A DNA stretch of 32,486 nucleotides. Source: CAIJKW01 sp964443365 (lineage in GTDB: Bacteria; Patescibacteriota; Minisyncoccia; Phycocordibacterales; CAIZLB01). Shown one piece after another: positions 1 through 6,175 of this stretch. The stretch covers positions 1 to 32,486 of the forward strand of contig CAYUCM010000003.1 in assembly GCA_964443365.1 (NCBI GenBank), read 5' to 3'. The position numbers and the translations under genes were made by a program. Each line of letters opens with the position of its first letter. Position 1 is the stretch's first letter. A model generated the notes under the pieces. That model did not search any database. It had not been told where the DNA came from and worked only from the letters and a program-made list of their open reading frames with translations.

Positions 1-53
1 TAGAGTCATAAGGAAACATCATGTGCACGCGGGTTCAATTCCCGCCATCTCCA
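1..53 (+). ncRNA. ssrA: tmRNA, 3' end (partial)
   Basis: The window opens inside the 3' tRNA-like domain of transfer-messenger RNA, which rescues stalled ribosomes. A T-arm is clear: GCGGG (29-33), loop TTCAATT (34-40), CCCGC (41-45), followed by the acceptor strand CATCTCC (46-52) and discriminator A53. The CGCGGGTTCAATTCCCGCCATCTCCA context is characteristic of tmRNA rather than an ordinary tRNA. CCA is not fully encoded after A53, so it would be added after transcription. The tag-reading frame and the 5' half lie outside the window. Confidence 0.85.
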
Positions 54-57
54 CAAC

Positions 58-100
58 AAAAGAAAATACTGCCGAGCGAAGCTTGGTGGTATTTTCTTTT
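58..100 (+). terminator. Terminator of tmRNA
   Basis: A perfect 12-bp inverted repeat (58-69 with 89-100, arms AAAAGAAAATAC / GTATTTTCTTTT) begins 4 nt after the tmRNA discriminator base. The 3' arm ends in a T-rich run, as in Rho-independent terminators. Confidence 0.75.
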
Positions 101-117
101 GTCTGTGGTTTATGTGC

Positions 118-258
118 CGGGAATTGAAAGGCGGAGCGCACCGAGCAGAGCGAGGTCTGCGAACGTTAGTGAGCAGAAGTGAGCCGGGGTCGCGAGTACT
201 TAGGCTTTTTCAAGCGAAGCGAAGGAAAAGACTTAGTAACTCGTGACCAATTCCCGCC
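118..258 (+). other. Folded non-coding insert between the tmRNA-end repeats
   Basis: GGGAATTG near 119-127 is complementary to CAATTCCC inside the second tmRNA-end copy (248-255). Within this frame, GTCGCGAGT-ACT (about 189-201) pairs imperfectly with the stretch ending at GTAACTCGTGAC (about 236-247). The segment is G+A rich, with repeated GAGCGAAGC-like motifs, and has no convincing reading frame. It is described only as a structured spacer; its function is unknown. Confidence 0.4.
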
Positions 259-268
259 ATCTCCACAA
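248..268 (+). repeat. Second copy of the tmRNA 3' end (21-bp direct repeat)
   Basis: Bases 248-268 repeat 36-56 exactly (the T-loop half, acceptor strand and AcaA that follow). Partial duplication of a tmRNA or tRNA 3' end is the usual trace of site-specific integration, where the element recreates the gene end. The copies are only 212 bp apart, and nothing between them encodes an integrase, so this would be a relic or a non-autonomous insertion. Confidence 0.7.
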
Positions 269-270
269 TT

Positions 271-302
271 CAAAAACACCCTTATTCGTATGAGTGCTTT
301 TG
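271..302 (+). terminator. Possible second terminator after the repeat
   Basis: CAAAA-a-CAC (271-279) pairs with GTG-c-TTTTG (294-302), giving eight pairs with one internal mismatch and ending in a T-rich strand. It sits just after the second tmRNA-end copy, so both copies are followed by a terminator-like hairpin. Confidence 0.4.
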
Positions 303-321
303 TTATACAAAATATTTTAAT

Positions 322-348
322 TTGACAAGTCCCCTTATTCGTTATAAT
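322..348 (+). promoter_or_regulatory. Promoter of the 445-891 gene
   Basis: Both consensus hexamers are present: TTGACA (322-327) and TATAAT (343-348). The spacer is 15 bp, shorter than the usual 17. The same 15-bp spacing recurs upstream of the TrmB gene at 7519-8283. Transcription would begin near 355, giving a leader of about 90 nt. Confidence 0.7.
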
Positions 349-376
349 GTATTTTCAGCTAAGTTCTCTGAATACA

Positions 377-430
377 GTTGTGTTTAGAATAGGACCCGCG
401 GACAACTCGTAGGTCGTATCTAAACACAAC
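377..430 (+). promoter_or_regulatory. Structured 5' leader hairpin
   Basis: A perfect 12-bp stem (GTTGTGTTTAGA 377-388 with TCTAAACACAAC 419-430) encloses a 30-nt loop in which GGACC/GGTC can pair further. It lies in the mRNA leader, 14 nt before the ATG. It could protect the 5' end or control translation; the sequence does not say which. Confidence 0.6.
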
Positions 431-444
431 CACCAAATCACATC

Positions 445-891
445 ATGGAAGTACCCGTATCAATCACACAGATCGTCGACGGCCGTCAATATATTGGCTG
501 CATCCAGATTGGCGACAATCTTTACGAATTCGCCATTAATTTGAATGTTGCCATCAATGAGTTTGATGCCATGCCTGCTCCCCAGATAACATCACAGGAG
601 GAGGCACTGGCTGATATCAAAAGACTTTTTGGCATCACCCTAACAAGGGATGGTGTTCTCATCGAACTCGAAGCTGGAACCTATGGCTTTCTCATTGCAA
701 CACTCATAGATCTCGCGTTCCTTTTTTACAACCTGCCACAGACGCGGAGTTGGAACAATGGGATTGGACAGATGGCGATACTGCATGAGTTAGGCATGAC
801 AACCACGTTCGGCATGACACGCGTCTGGGACATTCCCGACGACAAAATTCCAAAACAACTGCTCAATACCCAACTAATCCCTGTTGGGTAG
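445..891 (+). CDS. Hypothetical protein, GC-rich structured-leader gene
   Basis: This encodes 148 residues with no family I recognise. The protein is mostly acidic and hydrophobic, with a beta-rich start and a hydrophobic stretch around residues 80-95 that reads more like a core helix than a membrane anchor. The gene stands alone, with its own consensus promoter, a 12-bp leader hairpin and a strong terminator. Its codons are GC-richer than those of the flanking AT-rich genes. The stop codon lies in the 3' arm of an 8-bp perfect hairpin (867-874 with 883-890). No Shine-Dalgarno sequence precedes the ATG. Coding status is likely; function is unknown. Confidence 0.65.
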   Translation: MEVPVSITQIVDGRQYIGCIQIGDNLYEFAINLNVAINEFDAMPAPQITSQEEALADIKRLFGITLTRDGVLIELEAGTYGFLIATLIDLAFLFYNLPQTRSWNNGIGQMAILHELGMTTTFGMTRVWDIPDDKIPKQLLNTQLIPVG

Positions 892-922
892 CAGTCCAAG
901 CCACCACCCCCAACCCCGAAGG

Positions 923-950
923 CACCCCCGCCCTCGCGGCGGGGTGTTTT
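923..950 (+). terminator. Terminator of the 445-891 gene
   Basis: CACCCC (923-928) and GCC (930-932) pair with GGC (938-940) and GGGGTG (941-946), with one bulged C, and TTTT follows. It sits 30 nt after the stop, between convergent genes. Confidence 0.8.
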
Positions 951-958
951 CATTTACA

Positions 959-1654
959 TCACTTCCCCCTCAACCACTCATTCAAATCAAAAAACTTTTC
1001 TCCATCCAAAAGATCAAACACTAATCGCAAGGTATCATTCATAATCTTAGTGACACCCTTATCTTTAATTACCAATACAAACTTAGATTTTGGATTAGAC
1101 AATAATAAAAAATTTTCCGTAGACATTATTTCTCCTGGGGCCACAAAACTTCCATTAGAAAAAATCTTCAAACCCTGAGATCTTCCAATGTGAGACTTGA
1201 TCATGTCTTTATTTAATTTATCAAAATGATTAAGCGCTTTTTTGTTTGAAATTCCCTTCATAGCAATTCCTTTTCTCTTAAAAACTCTGTGTGCCTCTTT
1301 AATAAAAAGAGCTGGCAAATTATCAAATTCCCCCTTTGCAGCGTCACTACCTTGAATAGAAAGTATCAGGGTTTGTTTTGGAAGATTTAAAAGTTGATTA
1401 TAAGCTTGAACAATTTCCTTATCTCTATAAACTCTATATTGGTTTTTATTATGTTGGTTCTTATAAACAGGATGCCAAACAGACTTTCTCCCAACAATAA
1501 CTTTTTTAACTAATCCAGAATTAGCAAGACGACTCAGACGATACTGAATTGTAGTCCTTAATGTTTCAAGTTTTCTAGAAATCTCAGATGAATGCATGGG
1601 TTCATCACCCAATATTTTTAGTATTTTATTATCTAAATTATCCATTCCAATCAT
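959..1654 (-). CDS. TrmB-like winged-helix transcriptional regulator
   Basis: This 231-residue protein starts with a winged helix (residues about 5-65: DNKILKIL, SSEISRKLE, TTIQYRLSRLANSGLVKK), the recognition helix and wing pattern of TrmB/ArsR-type repressors. It is followed by a roughly 150-residue domain resembling a C-terminal sensor; its ligand cannot be read. It is divergent from the symporter at 1785-3107, a classic arrangement for a local regulator and its target. A 15-bp inverted repeat overlaps its own promoter, suggesting autoregulation. Two starts are possible (M1 or M4); M1 puts the ATG only about 2 nt from the predicted transcription start. It stops with TGA. Confidence 0.75.
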   Translation of the reverse strand: MIGMDNLDNKILKILGDEPMHSSEISRKLETLRTTIQYRLSRLANSGLVKKVIVGRKSVWHPVYKNQHNKNQYRVYRDKEIVQAYNQLLNLPKQTLILSIQGSDAAKGEFDNLPALFIKEAHRVFKRKGIAMKGISNKKALNHFDKLNKDMIKSHIGRSQGLKIFSNGSFVAPGEIMSTENFLLLSNPKSKFVLVIKDKGVTKIMNDTLRLVFDLLDGEKFFDLNEWLRGK

Positions 1655-1662
1655 AATGAATC

Positions 1663-1691
1663 ATGGTACCTATCGACAAAATATTTGTCAA
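1663..1691 (-). promoter_or_regulatory. Promoter with overlapping operator for the TrmB-like gene
   Basis: On the minus strand TTGACA (1691-1686), a 17-bp spacer and TACCAT (1668-1663, four of six consensus bases) form a promoter. A perfect inverted repeat GACAAA-ATA-TTTGTC (1675-1689) covers the -35 and spacer, where a bound repressor would block polymerase. The predicted start is almost at the ATG (1654), so the mRNA would be nearly leaderless. Confidence 0.6.
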
Positions 1692-1744
1692 TATAATCAC
1701 ATGAGGGATTAATATATAAAGCTATAATCTAGTGTAATATTTTC

Positions 1745-1753
1745 ATACGATTA
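1745..1753 (+). promoter_or_regulatory. ATACGATTA motif before the symporter gene
   Basis: This 9-base motif, 32 nt before the symporter ATG, is the exact complement of TAATCGTAT, which occurs three more times in the intergenic region after the symporter (3189-3197, 3211-3219 and, inverted, 3227-3235). Copies on both sides of one gene suggest binding sites for one regulator, possibly the divergent TrmB-like protein. A TATAAT hexamer (1723-1728) lies just upstream. Confidence 0.4.
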
Positions 1754-1784
1754 TGGAACCGCCTATGTTTTAATCATAAGCATC

Positions 1785-3107
1785 ATGAATACCACAACAA
1801 TGCTATATTTGGCTTTATATTTGGCGATACTTGCAATTATTACTTGGCACGCCTCAAAACGAGAAACGCCCGCTGAATATATTAATAGCGAAAAGAATCT
1901 GTCAGCTAATGACTCAACATGGACCACTTTTGCGTCACTACTCACTGGTTATAATTTTGTACTGGGTGTCACCTTCTCTTTTTTATACGGGTTTTGGTAT
2001 CTAATGGTATTTATTGGAGCGGGAATGGCTTTTGTCGTCCTATATATATTTTATAAAAAACATCTCTTGATATTACAAAAAGATCACAATTTACTTTCAC
2101 TGGGGGATTATTTTGAAATAAAATACGGACCATTTAGCAAAATACTTATAGATTTAATACTGAGCGGGGGCCTAATATTATTTTTAATATTACAAATGTT
2201 TGTAAACACAGGATTATTTTCTAGCCTTCTTCATATAGAAAAAGTAACAGCATTGATTTTTACCACAGGAATAGTTTGTGTCTATTTGTGGCTTGGCGGT
2301 TTTAAAGCCTCAGTTAAAACAGATATTTTTCAAGGTATTTTAATGTTGCCAATAATTATTACGATATTCATCTTCCCCACTCATTTTACTTTAGAAAAAA
2401 TTCCCCAAGCATTTGACCCATCACAATTTTGGTTTGCTATAGGATTAATGTTATTACAATTTCTCGGACTACTTGGGCAAGCGGAAAGTTTTCAAAGAAT
2501 TTTTGCAAGCAGAGATGCAAAATCGTTAAAAAAAGGATTAGGACGAGCATTCATTCTACTCGCATTAGTTGCGGGATCAATTGCTTATCTTGGAATAAAT
2601 TTAAAATTTTCAGGAATGACGATTGACCCCGGAGATTTATTTACAAAAGGAATTTTAACTTCGCTACCAGCATGGCTCAGCTCGCTATTAACAGTTTCCC
2701 TAATGGCTGCTTTTATGGGTACGATAGACTCAAGCGCCTTTGCATTTGGTACTATCATTGCAAAAATAAAAAATGGTTCAAAAACAATAGTCATCAATCA
2801 AGTTAGATTTTTTACACTGTTAGGCATAATCGTATCAGCAATAGCTTCTTTGTATTTATTCTCTTTTTTATCATCTGCATTTGCATTAATTTCACTAATA
2901 TCAGTTATCGGCGCAGGACTTGTGATTTCTGTAGTATTAAAGCCAAGTAAAATCGAAATCAATACCTTTCTCATTGTTGGGTATTCTACTTTTATTTTAG
3001 GTTTGATTCTGAAATTCGTAACAGACAATCCTCTGACCTCGCTAATCCCAAGTGGAACGGCGTTAATAATAATGTTGTTAGTTAGGTTTTATACGCGTAT
3101 GAAATAG
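1785..3107 (+). CDS. Sodium:solute symporter (SSS) family transporter
   Basis: This 440-residue membrane protein has about 12 hydrophobic helices. SSS-family landmarks are present: SLGDYFEIKYG after helix 3, the WLGGFKASVKTDIFQG segment typical of the family's GG-x-KA-TD-Q motif, GQAESFQRIFASRDAKSLKKG, and AAFMGTIDSSAF near helix 8-9, where the family carries its sodium-site STxDS-like motif. It would import a small solute with sodium. The substrate (amino acid, sugar, proline-like or other) cannot be told. It is divergent from a TrmB-like regulator and shares the intergenic operator-like motifs. The length is slightly short for the family. Confidence 0.85.
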   Translation: MNTTTMLYLALYLAILAIITWHASKRETPAEYINSEKNLSANDSTWTTFASLLTGYNFVLGVTFSFLYGFWYLMVFIGAGMAFVVLYIFYKKHLLILQKDHNLLSLGDYFEIKYGPFSKILIDLILSGGLILFLILQMFVNTGLFSSLLHIEKVTALIFTTGIVCVYLWLGGFKASVKTDIFQGILMLPIIITIFIFPTHFTLEKIPQAFDPSQFWFAIGLMLLQFLGLLGQAESFQRIFASRDAKSLKKGLGRAFILLALVAGSIAYLGINLKFSGMTIDPGDLFTKGILTSLPAWLSSLLTVSLMAAFMGTIDSSAFAFGTIIAKIKNGSKTIVINQVRFFTLLGIIVSAIASLYLFSFLSSAFALISLISVIGAGLVISVVLKPSKIEINTFLIVGYSTFILGLILKFVTDNPLTSLIPSGTALIIMLLVRFYTRMK

Positions 3108-3188
3108 CTGGATCCCCGCAAAATTGGCAATATTTCAGCCCTGATTTTCATATAATTTAAATACTATTATAGTTCTCACAAGAGTTGT

Positions 3189-3236
3189 TAATCGTATCAT
3201 TTAGACCCTCTAATCGTATTATTTTGATACGATTAG
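3189..3236. repeat. Operator-like repeats (three TAATCGTAT sites)
   Basis: CTAATCGTAT (3210-3219) and ATACGATTAG (3227-3236) form a perfect 10-bp inverted repeat around 7 bases. A third half-site lies at 3189-3197. There is no T-run after the stem, so it looks more like a protein-binding palindrome than a terminator. A separate ATATTTG/CAAATAT inverted repeat follows at 3242-3262. Confidence 0.5.
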
Positions 3237-3325
3237 GTAAAATATTTGATTTTTGCAAATATAAATCTTTTATATTACAATTGTGCTAGTTATTAGTTTT
3301 TATGGGAGTGAAAGTCAGAAAGGCT

Positions 3326-3820
3326 CTACTGCGGGGTATCATTAGACTGGCTTTTGTCAGAATCGAAAGTATTACGATGGAGATTGCCGCCCTCCCACTT
3401 CCATAAAAGCTCGTAATTTTTTAAATAATTATTATCATTAATTCTAAAAAAAGTTACAATCTCTAAACATTTTAACTCGCCATCCTTTTGTGTCTCTTCA
3501 ATTGAACAAAAATATTTATAATTTTTTAATTCTTTTACGAATACAAAATTCCCCCTCTTGGCTTGTTTGTTGGAATAAATAAAATCTGGATATTTTACAA
3601 TATCGCTAATATTTAATAGTAAAAAATCAAATTCTTCAGCAGGTCTTTTGTCGTAAATATGTTTAATAACCCTCGTACTGATATACACCTTATTATGTTC
3701 TATCTTAATACCTCTGATGACGGCATTTGTTAACACACAAAGAAGAACAGAGGTTAGTTTAACCACACCCCGCTTAATTGTTCCTTTAATATATTTCTTA
3801 TACAAATCTAAGGTAATCAT
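3326..3820 (-). CDS. Possible BECR-fold (RelE/barnase-like) nuclease, small protein
   Basis: This 164-residue protein has a hydrophobic start (residues about 15-40), then the pattern VYISTRVIKHIYDKRP, ISDIVKYPDFIYSNK, FVFVKELKN-YKYFCSIEE, LEIVTFFRIND, ELLWKWEGG. That order (strand, KHI helix, Pd-i turn, then strands ending in a TaF-like motif) resembles the phage-associated barnase-EndoU-ColicinE5/D-RelE superfamily. The call is by pattern only. No antitoxin-like partner is adjacent. The tail is polar and Ser/Asp-rich. A 16-bp perfect palindrome lies in its promoter region. Confidence 0.4.
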   Translation of the reverse strand: MITLDLYKKYIKGTIKRGVVKLTSVLLCVLTNAVIRGIKIEHNKVYISTRVIKHIYDKRPAEEFDFLLLNISDIVKYPDFIYSNKQAKRGNFVFVKELKNYKYFCSIEETQKDGELKCLEIVTFFRINDNNYLKNYELLWKWEGGNLHRNTFDSDKSQSNDTPQ

Positions 3821-3835
3821 TTTAAAATTGTAACG

Positions 3836-3851
3836 GTAATAATATTATTAC
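3836..3851. promoter_or_regulatory. 16-bp palindrome in the divergent promoter region
   Basis: GTAATAATATTATTAC is a perfect palindrome without spacer, between the start of the minus-strand gene at 3820 and the plus-strand gene at 3912. It could be an operator shared by the two, but it is AT-rich and short. Confidence 0.35.
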
Positions 3852-3896
3852 AATTTAATATATGAAATAAATCAAAAGATTTATAAATACACATGA

Positions 3897-3902
3897 TATA
3901 AT
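3897..3902 (+). promoter_or_regulatory. -10 element of the 3912 gene, near-leaderless
   Basis: A perfect TATAAT ends 9 nt before the ATG at 3912, so transcription would start about 3 nt upstream of the codon. No good -35 is visible. Confidence 0.45.
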
Positions 3903-3911
3903 ATATCCATA

Positions 3912-4196
3912 ATGCCCTCCCCTATCTCGCACAAAAAAATAACAAGAAGTCATACGACGCTAATAGACGCGGCGGAAGGAATCGTCAAAAAAGCAACGCA
4001 AATGAGCGAAGTTTCAAAAATCAGTTTTGGCATTATTAAAAAAATTAGTGTCGGTAAGCCAAGGATAAAATTCCTTACAATAACAGGTGGGGTTAAGGCT
4101 ATGGTTAGGGGTAATGCATATGTTCAGGAAATATATTTTTATACTAGTGACAAAAGCGGAGTTTCAAAGACATTGACTGATATTTTTAATAAATAA
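3912..4196 (+). CDS. DUF2103-like small protein
   Basis: This encodes 94 residues. The order SHKKITRSHTTLIDAA, a helix, V-SKISFGIIKKI, then TITGGVKAMVRGNAYVQEIYFYT resembles DUF2103, a small family of predicted metal-binding proteins with an N-terminal His-containing start and a GG-K-RG-QE signature. H7 and H14 are the visible candidate metal ligands. The biochemical role of the family is not established. The perfect -10 box just upstream supports the start chosen, with an almost leaderless mRNA. Confidence 0.5.
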   Translation: MPSPISHKKITRSHTTLIDAAEGIVKKATQMSEVSKISFGIIKKISVGKPRIKFLTITGGVKAMVRGNAYVQEIYFYTSDKSGVSKTLTDIFNK

Positions 4197-4213
4197 AATG
4201 AACGCTCGTTCTC

Positions 4214-4242
4214 TTGACAGAAAAATGGCACAGGAGTAGGAT
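4214..4242 (+). promoter_or_regulatory. Promoter of the structured RNA upstream of infC
   Basis: TTGACA (4214-4219), a 17-bp spacer and TAGGAT (4237-4242, four of six) form a good promoter. It is placed for a transcript starting near 4249 and reading through the folded region toward infC. Confidence 0.6.
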
Positions 4243-4248
4243 ATTTGA

Positions 4249-4677
4249 CAGTCGTAAGCAAGTGGACGTTTCCACAAGTAGAGGACTCAAACCCTCGGAA
4301 CCCCAAACAGACAAAGACCCTGATTGTCGCTCTCTGTATGGGATCAAAAAAAACGACTGAGGCCATAAACCAATAGTTCCTCGGCTAACACCAAGATAGT
4401 TTTACCACACAAGCTGTGGTCAGACACAGATTTTGAGCCCGTAATAAAGCTCACCAGCTAAGGAATATATAGTATATCGCCTCTCACCTTCCTGTCCCCA
4501 GCGCCCGCAGCCAAGGACCCCGTGTCAGTTGTCAACAACTTTGCCGAATCTTGCGTCTTCATCGACTATGCGAAATTCCACCAAAGTCTCTTGTTGAGAC
4601 TGGCACGGGGCAACCTGCTGCCCCGCTACACGGAAAGTACAACTCGCCCGCGCCACATCGGCTCCGGCGGGTTTTTT
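4249..4677 (+). ncRNA. Structured RNA upstream of infC (leader/attenuator or unknown ncRNA)
   Basis: About 430 nt without a convincing gene, GC-richer than its surroundings and full of perfect stems: GTGGA/TCCAC near 4263, AGTTG-TCAA-CAACT (4527-4540), AGTCTC-TTGTT-GAGACT (4585-4601), all closed by CCCCGTG (4518-4524) with CACGGGG (4604-4610). That strand can instead pair downstream, CGGGGCA (4606-4612) with TGCCCCG (4619-4625), so two folds compete just before a terminator. In Firmicutes the infC-rpmI-rplT operon is controlled by L20 through an attenuating leader at this position, so this could be an L20-type leader. It does not show RNase P or SRP RNA signatures. It could also be an independent ncRNA. 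Confidence 0.55.
4647..4677 (+). terminator. Terminator before infC
   Basis: CCCGC (4647-4651) and GCC (4652-4654) pair with GGC (4660-4662) and GCGGG (4667-4671); six T follow. It ends the structured RNA 85 nt before infC and could act as an attenuator. Confidence 0.7.
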
Positions 4678-4739
4678 CGTTCATAAAAATAAATGCAAAC
4701 ACAACACAATTACATATAGCCAATATTTAAACAAAGTGC

Positions 4740-4745
4740 TATACT
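4740..4745 (+). promoter_or_regulatory. Candidate -10 of infC
   Basis: TATACT matches five of six consensus bases and lies 16 nt before the ATG, with only a weak -35 (TAGCCA, 4717-4722). It would give a second, short-leader transcript independent of the upstream terminator. Confidence 0.35.
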
Positions 4746-4761
4746 TCTCGCATATATAAAT

Positions 4762-5280
4762 ATGGCAACACAATCAATAAACGTAAGGATTAATCATCAA
4801 ATCAGAGCGTCTGAAATGCGTATACTGGGACCTGAGGGAGAAAACTTTGGAGTCATGAAGTTTGACGAGGCTATGGCCAAAGCTAGAGAACTAGGGCTGG
4901 ACCTTATAGAAATATCGCCAAGAGCCAATCCACCGGTTGCAAAAATCATGGATTATGGTAAATTTCAATACGACGAAAACAAAAAACAGAAGCAGGCAAA
5001 AGCTAATGCAAAGAACGTTGAAGTCAAGAGTTTACAGGTTAAAATAGGCACCGGAGAGCATGATTTGGCCCTAAAGGCTAAAAAGGCATCTGAGTGGCTA
5101 GCGGAGGGTCATAGAATCAAATTTGACCTATTCCTGCCTGGTAGAACCAAGTACTTAGATGAGAAGTTTCTTAAGGAAAGAATGGACCGTCTATTACATT
5201 TAATTAGTACTGACTTTAAAATTGCAGATCCGGCAAAGAAAAGCCCAAAGGGTTTAACAATCATTTTGGAAAAAGCTTAG
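4762..5280 (+). CDS. infC: Translation initiation factor IF-3
   Basis: This 172-residue protein has both IF-3 domains. The N-domain (about 1-75) carries RINHQIRASEMRILGPEGE and DLIEISPRANPPVAKIMDYGKFQYD; a lysine-rich linker follows; the C-domain (about 85-172) carries VKSLQVKIGTGEHDLALKAKKASEWLAEGHRIKFDLFLPGR. It binds the 30S subunit and checks start-codon pairing. It is first in infC-rpmI-rplT. It starts with ATG, unlike the rare AUU start of Escherichia coli infC. No Shine-Dalgarno precedes it. The stop is in the loop of an AAGCT/AGCTT hairpin (5273-5277 with 5288-5292). Confidence 0.97.
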   Translation: MATQSINVRINHQIRASEMRILGPEGENFGVMKFDEAMAKARELGLDLIEISPRANPPVAKIMDYGKFQYDENKKQKQAKANAKNVEVKSLQVKIGTGEHDLALKAKKASEWLAEGHRIKFDLFLPGRTKYLDEKFLKERMDRLLHLISTDFKIADPAKKSPKGLTIILEKA

Positions 5281-5392
5281 TTGGATTAGCTTACGCCTCG
5301 CCTACCTTGTGATAGAGGGCTGTGGGCTCCTTACTCCACCTGTACATCGGTCACATTCGTCTTAATTATTAGTTACTTAAAAAGAAGCGAAC

Positions 5393-5407
5393 GCTCGCTC
5401 CGCGAGC
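5393..5407 (+). promoter_or_regulatory. Hairpin just before rpmI
   Basis: GCTCGC-TCC-GCGAGC is a perfect 6-bp GC-rich hairpin ending 17 nt before the rpmI ATG, in a 144-nt infC-rpmI spacer otherwise free of genes. GAAGC (5384-5388) and GCTTC (5406-5410) offer an alternative pairing. A translational operator for L20 sits in this spacer in Escherichia coli; here that is only a positional suggestion. Confidence 0.4.
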
Positions 5408-5424
5408 TTCTCTTCGTCAAAAAC

Positions 5425-5610
5425 ATGAAGACAAATAAGTCATACACAAAACGTCTTAAGGTTTCTAAGAATGGAAAAATCACTTCTAGAGCCAAAGGAC
5501 AAAACCACTTCAATTCAAAGAATAGTGGAAGAAAGGGAATCTCAAAAGGTCGTACAGTTCCATTTGTTATGAGCAATCGTGATAGACGCCGTTTCTTGGC
5601 TCAATCATAA
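5425..5610 (+). CDS. rpmI: Ribosomal protein bL35
   Basis: The 61-residue basic protein has the usual L35 pattern (MKTNKSYTKRLKVSKNGKIT, then KNSGRKG and a C-terminal SNRDRRRFLAQS). It is a 50S component. It lies between infC and rplT, in the conserved order. Confidence 0.93.
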   Translation: MKTNKSYTKRLKVSKNGKITSRAKGQNHFNSKNSGRKGISKGRTVPFVMSNRDRRRFLAQS

Positions 5611-5646
5611 TCTCGTTAATATTTAGCAAAATAATTTTTTAAATTT

Positions 5647-6000
5647 ATGGTACGTATTAAAAAAGGTGTTAATGCACTAAAAAGCAGAAGATACATATTA
5701 AAGGCAGCAAAAGGTTTTAGAGGGCCAAGAAAGAGTAAAGAGAAATTAGCAAATGAACAACTTGTACACTCATACGCAGCAGCGTTTGCTCACAGAAGAG
5801 ACAAGAAGGGAGATTTTAGAAGACTATGGAATGTTAGAATCAACGCAGCACTTAGACCTCATGGAGTTTCATACAGTAAATTCATTGGACATTTGAAGAA
5901 GCAAAATATTGAGCTAGACAGAAAGACACTTTCTGAAATGGCGCAAAATGCTCCAGCTTCATTTGAAAGAGTGGTGAAGAGCGTGATGGCAAAGGCATAG
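5647..6000 (+). CDS. rplT: Ribosomal protein bL20
   Basis: The 117-residue protein matches L20 throughout: MVRIKKGVNALKSRRYILKAAKGF, RLWNVRINAALRPHGVSYSKFIGHLKK and a C-terminal globular part. It is an early 50S assembly protein and, in studied bacteria, represses its own operon by binding the leader. It is the last gene of the operon, with a terminator 80 nt downstream. Confidence 0.97.
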   Translation: MVRIKKGVNALKSRRYILKAAKGFRGPRKSKEKLANEQLVHSYAAAFAHRRDKKGDFRRLWNVRINAALRPHGVSYSKFIGHLKKQNIELDRKTLSEMAQNAPASFERVVKSVMAKA

Positions 6001-6080
6001 TTTTAAGTTGTGATACACTCGCGCAAAACAAGAGCCGGCCAGCGCACAAAAAACCGAACCGCGCAAAAATCATAATCAAT

Positions 6081-6113
6081 ACAAAAATCCACCTGAAGAG
6101 GGTGGGTTTTTGT
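6081..6113 (+). terminator. Terminator of infC-rpmI-rplT
   Basis: ACAAAAAtCCACC pairs with GGTGGgTTTTTGT around a TGAAGAG-like loop. The 3' arm supplies the T-run. It is placed after rplT and before the next promoter. Confidence 0.75.
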
Positions 6114-6138
6114 TTGTTTATATAATTTACTATTAAAC

Positions 6139-6166
6139 TTGTATGTAATCATACATGTAATATAAT
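6139..6166 (+). promoter_or_regulatory. Promoter with palindromic operator for the 6176 ATPase gene
   Basis: TTGTAT (6139-6144), a 16-bp spacer and a perfect TATAAT (6161-6166). A perfect palindrome TGTATG-TAAT-CATACA (6140-6155) fills the spacer, where a repressor would compete with polymerase. Transcription would begin about 3 nt before the ATG, making a near-leaderless mRNA. Confidence 0.6.
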
Positions 6167-6175
6167 GATAACATT

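Noticed and set aside
3210..3236. TAATCGTAT palindrome as a terminator of the symporter gene
   Set aside because: The stem is AT-rich, the 3' arm is followed by GTAAAA rather than a T-run, and extra half-sites lie outside it, so a protein-binding site fits better.
4249..4677. RNase P RNA, SRP RNA or a group I intron
   Set aside because: The conserved RNase P core strings, the SRP GGAAG/AGCAGCC loop and the intron P7 pairing were looked for on both strands and not found.
4462..4686. Open frame with GC-rich third positions, possible GTG start at 4522
   Set aside because: It has no ATG, reads through the terminator and its T-run before stopping, and overlaps several perfect RNA stems. A structured RNA explains the segment better, although a small protein cannot be fully excluded.
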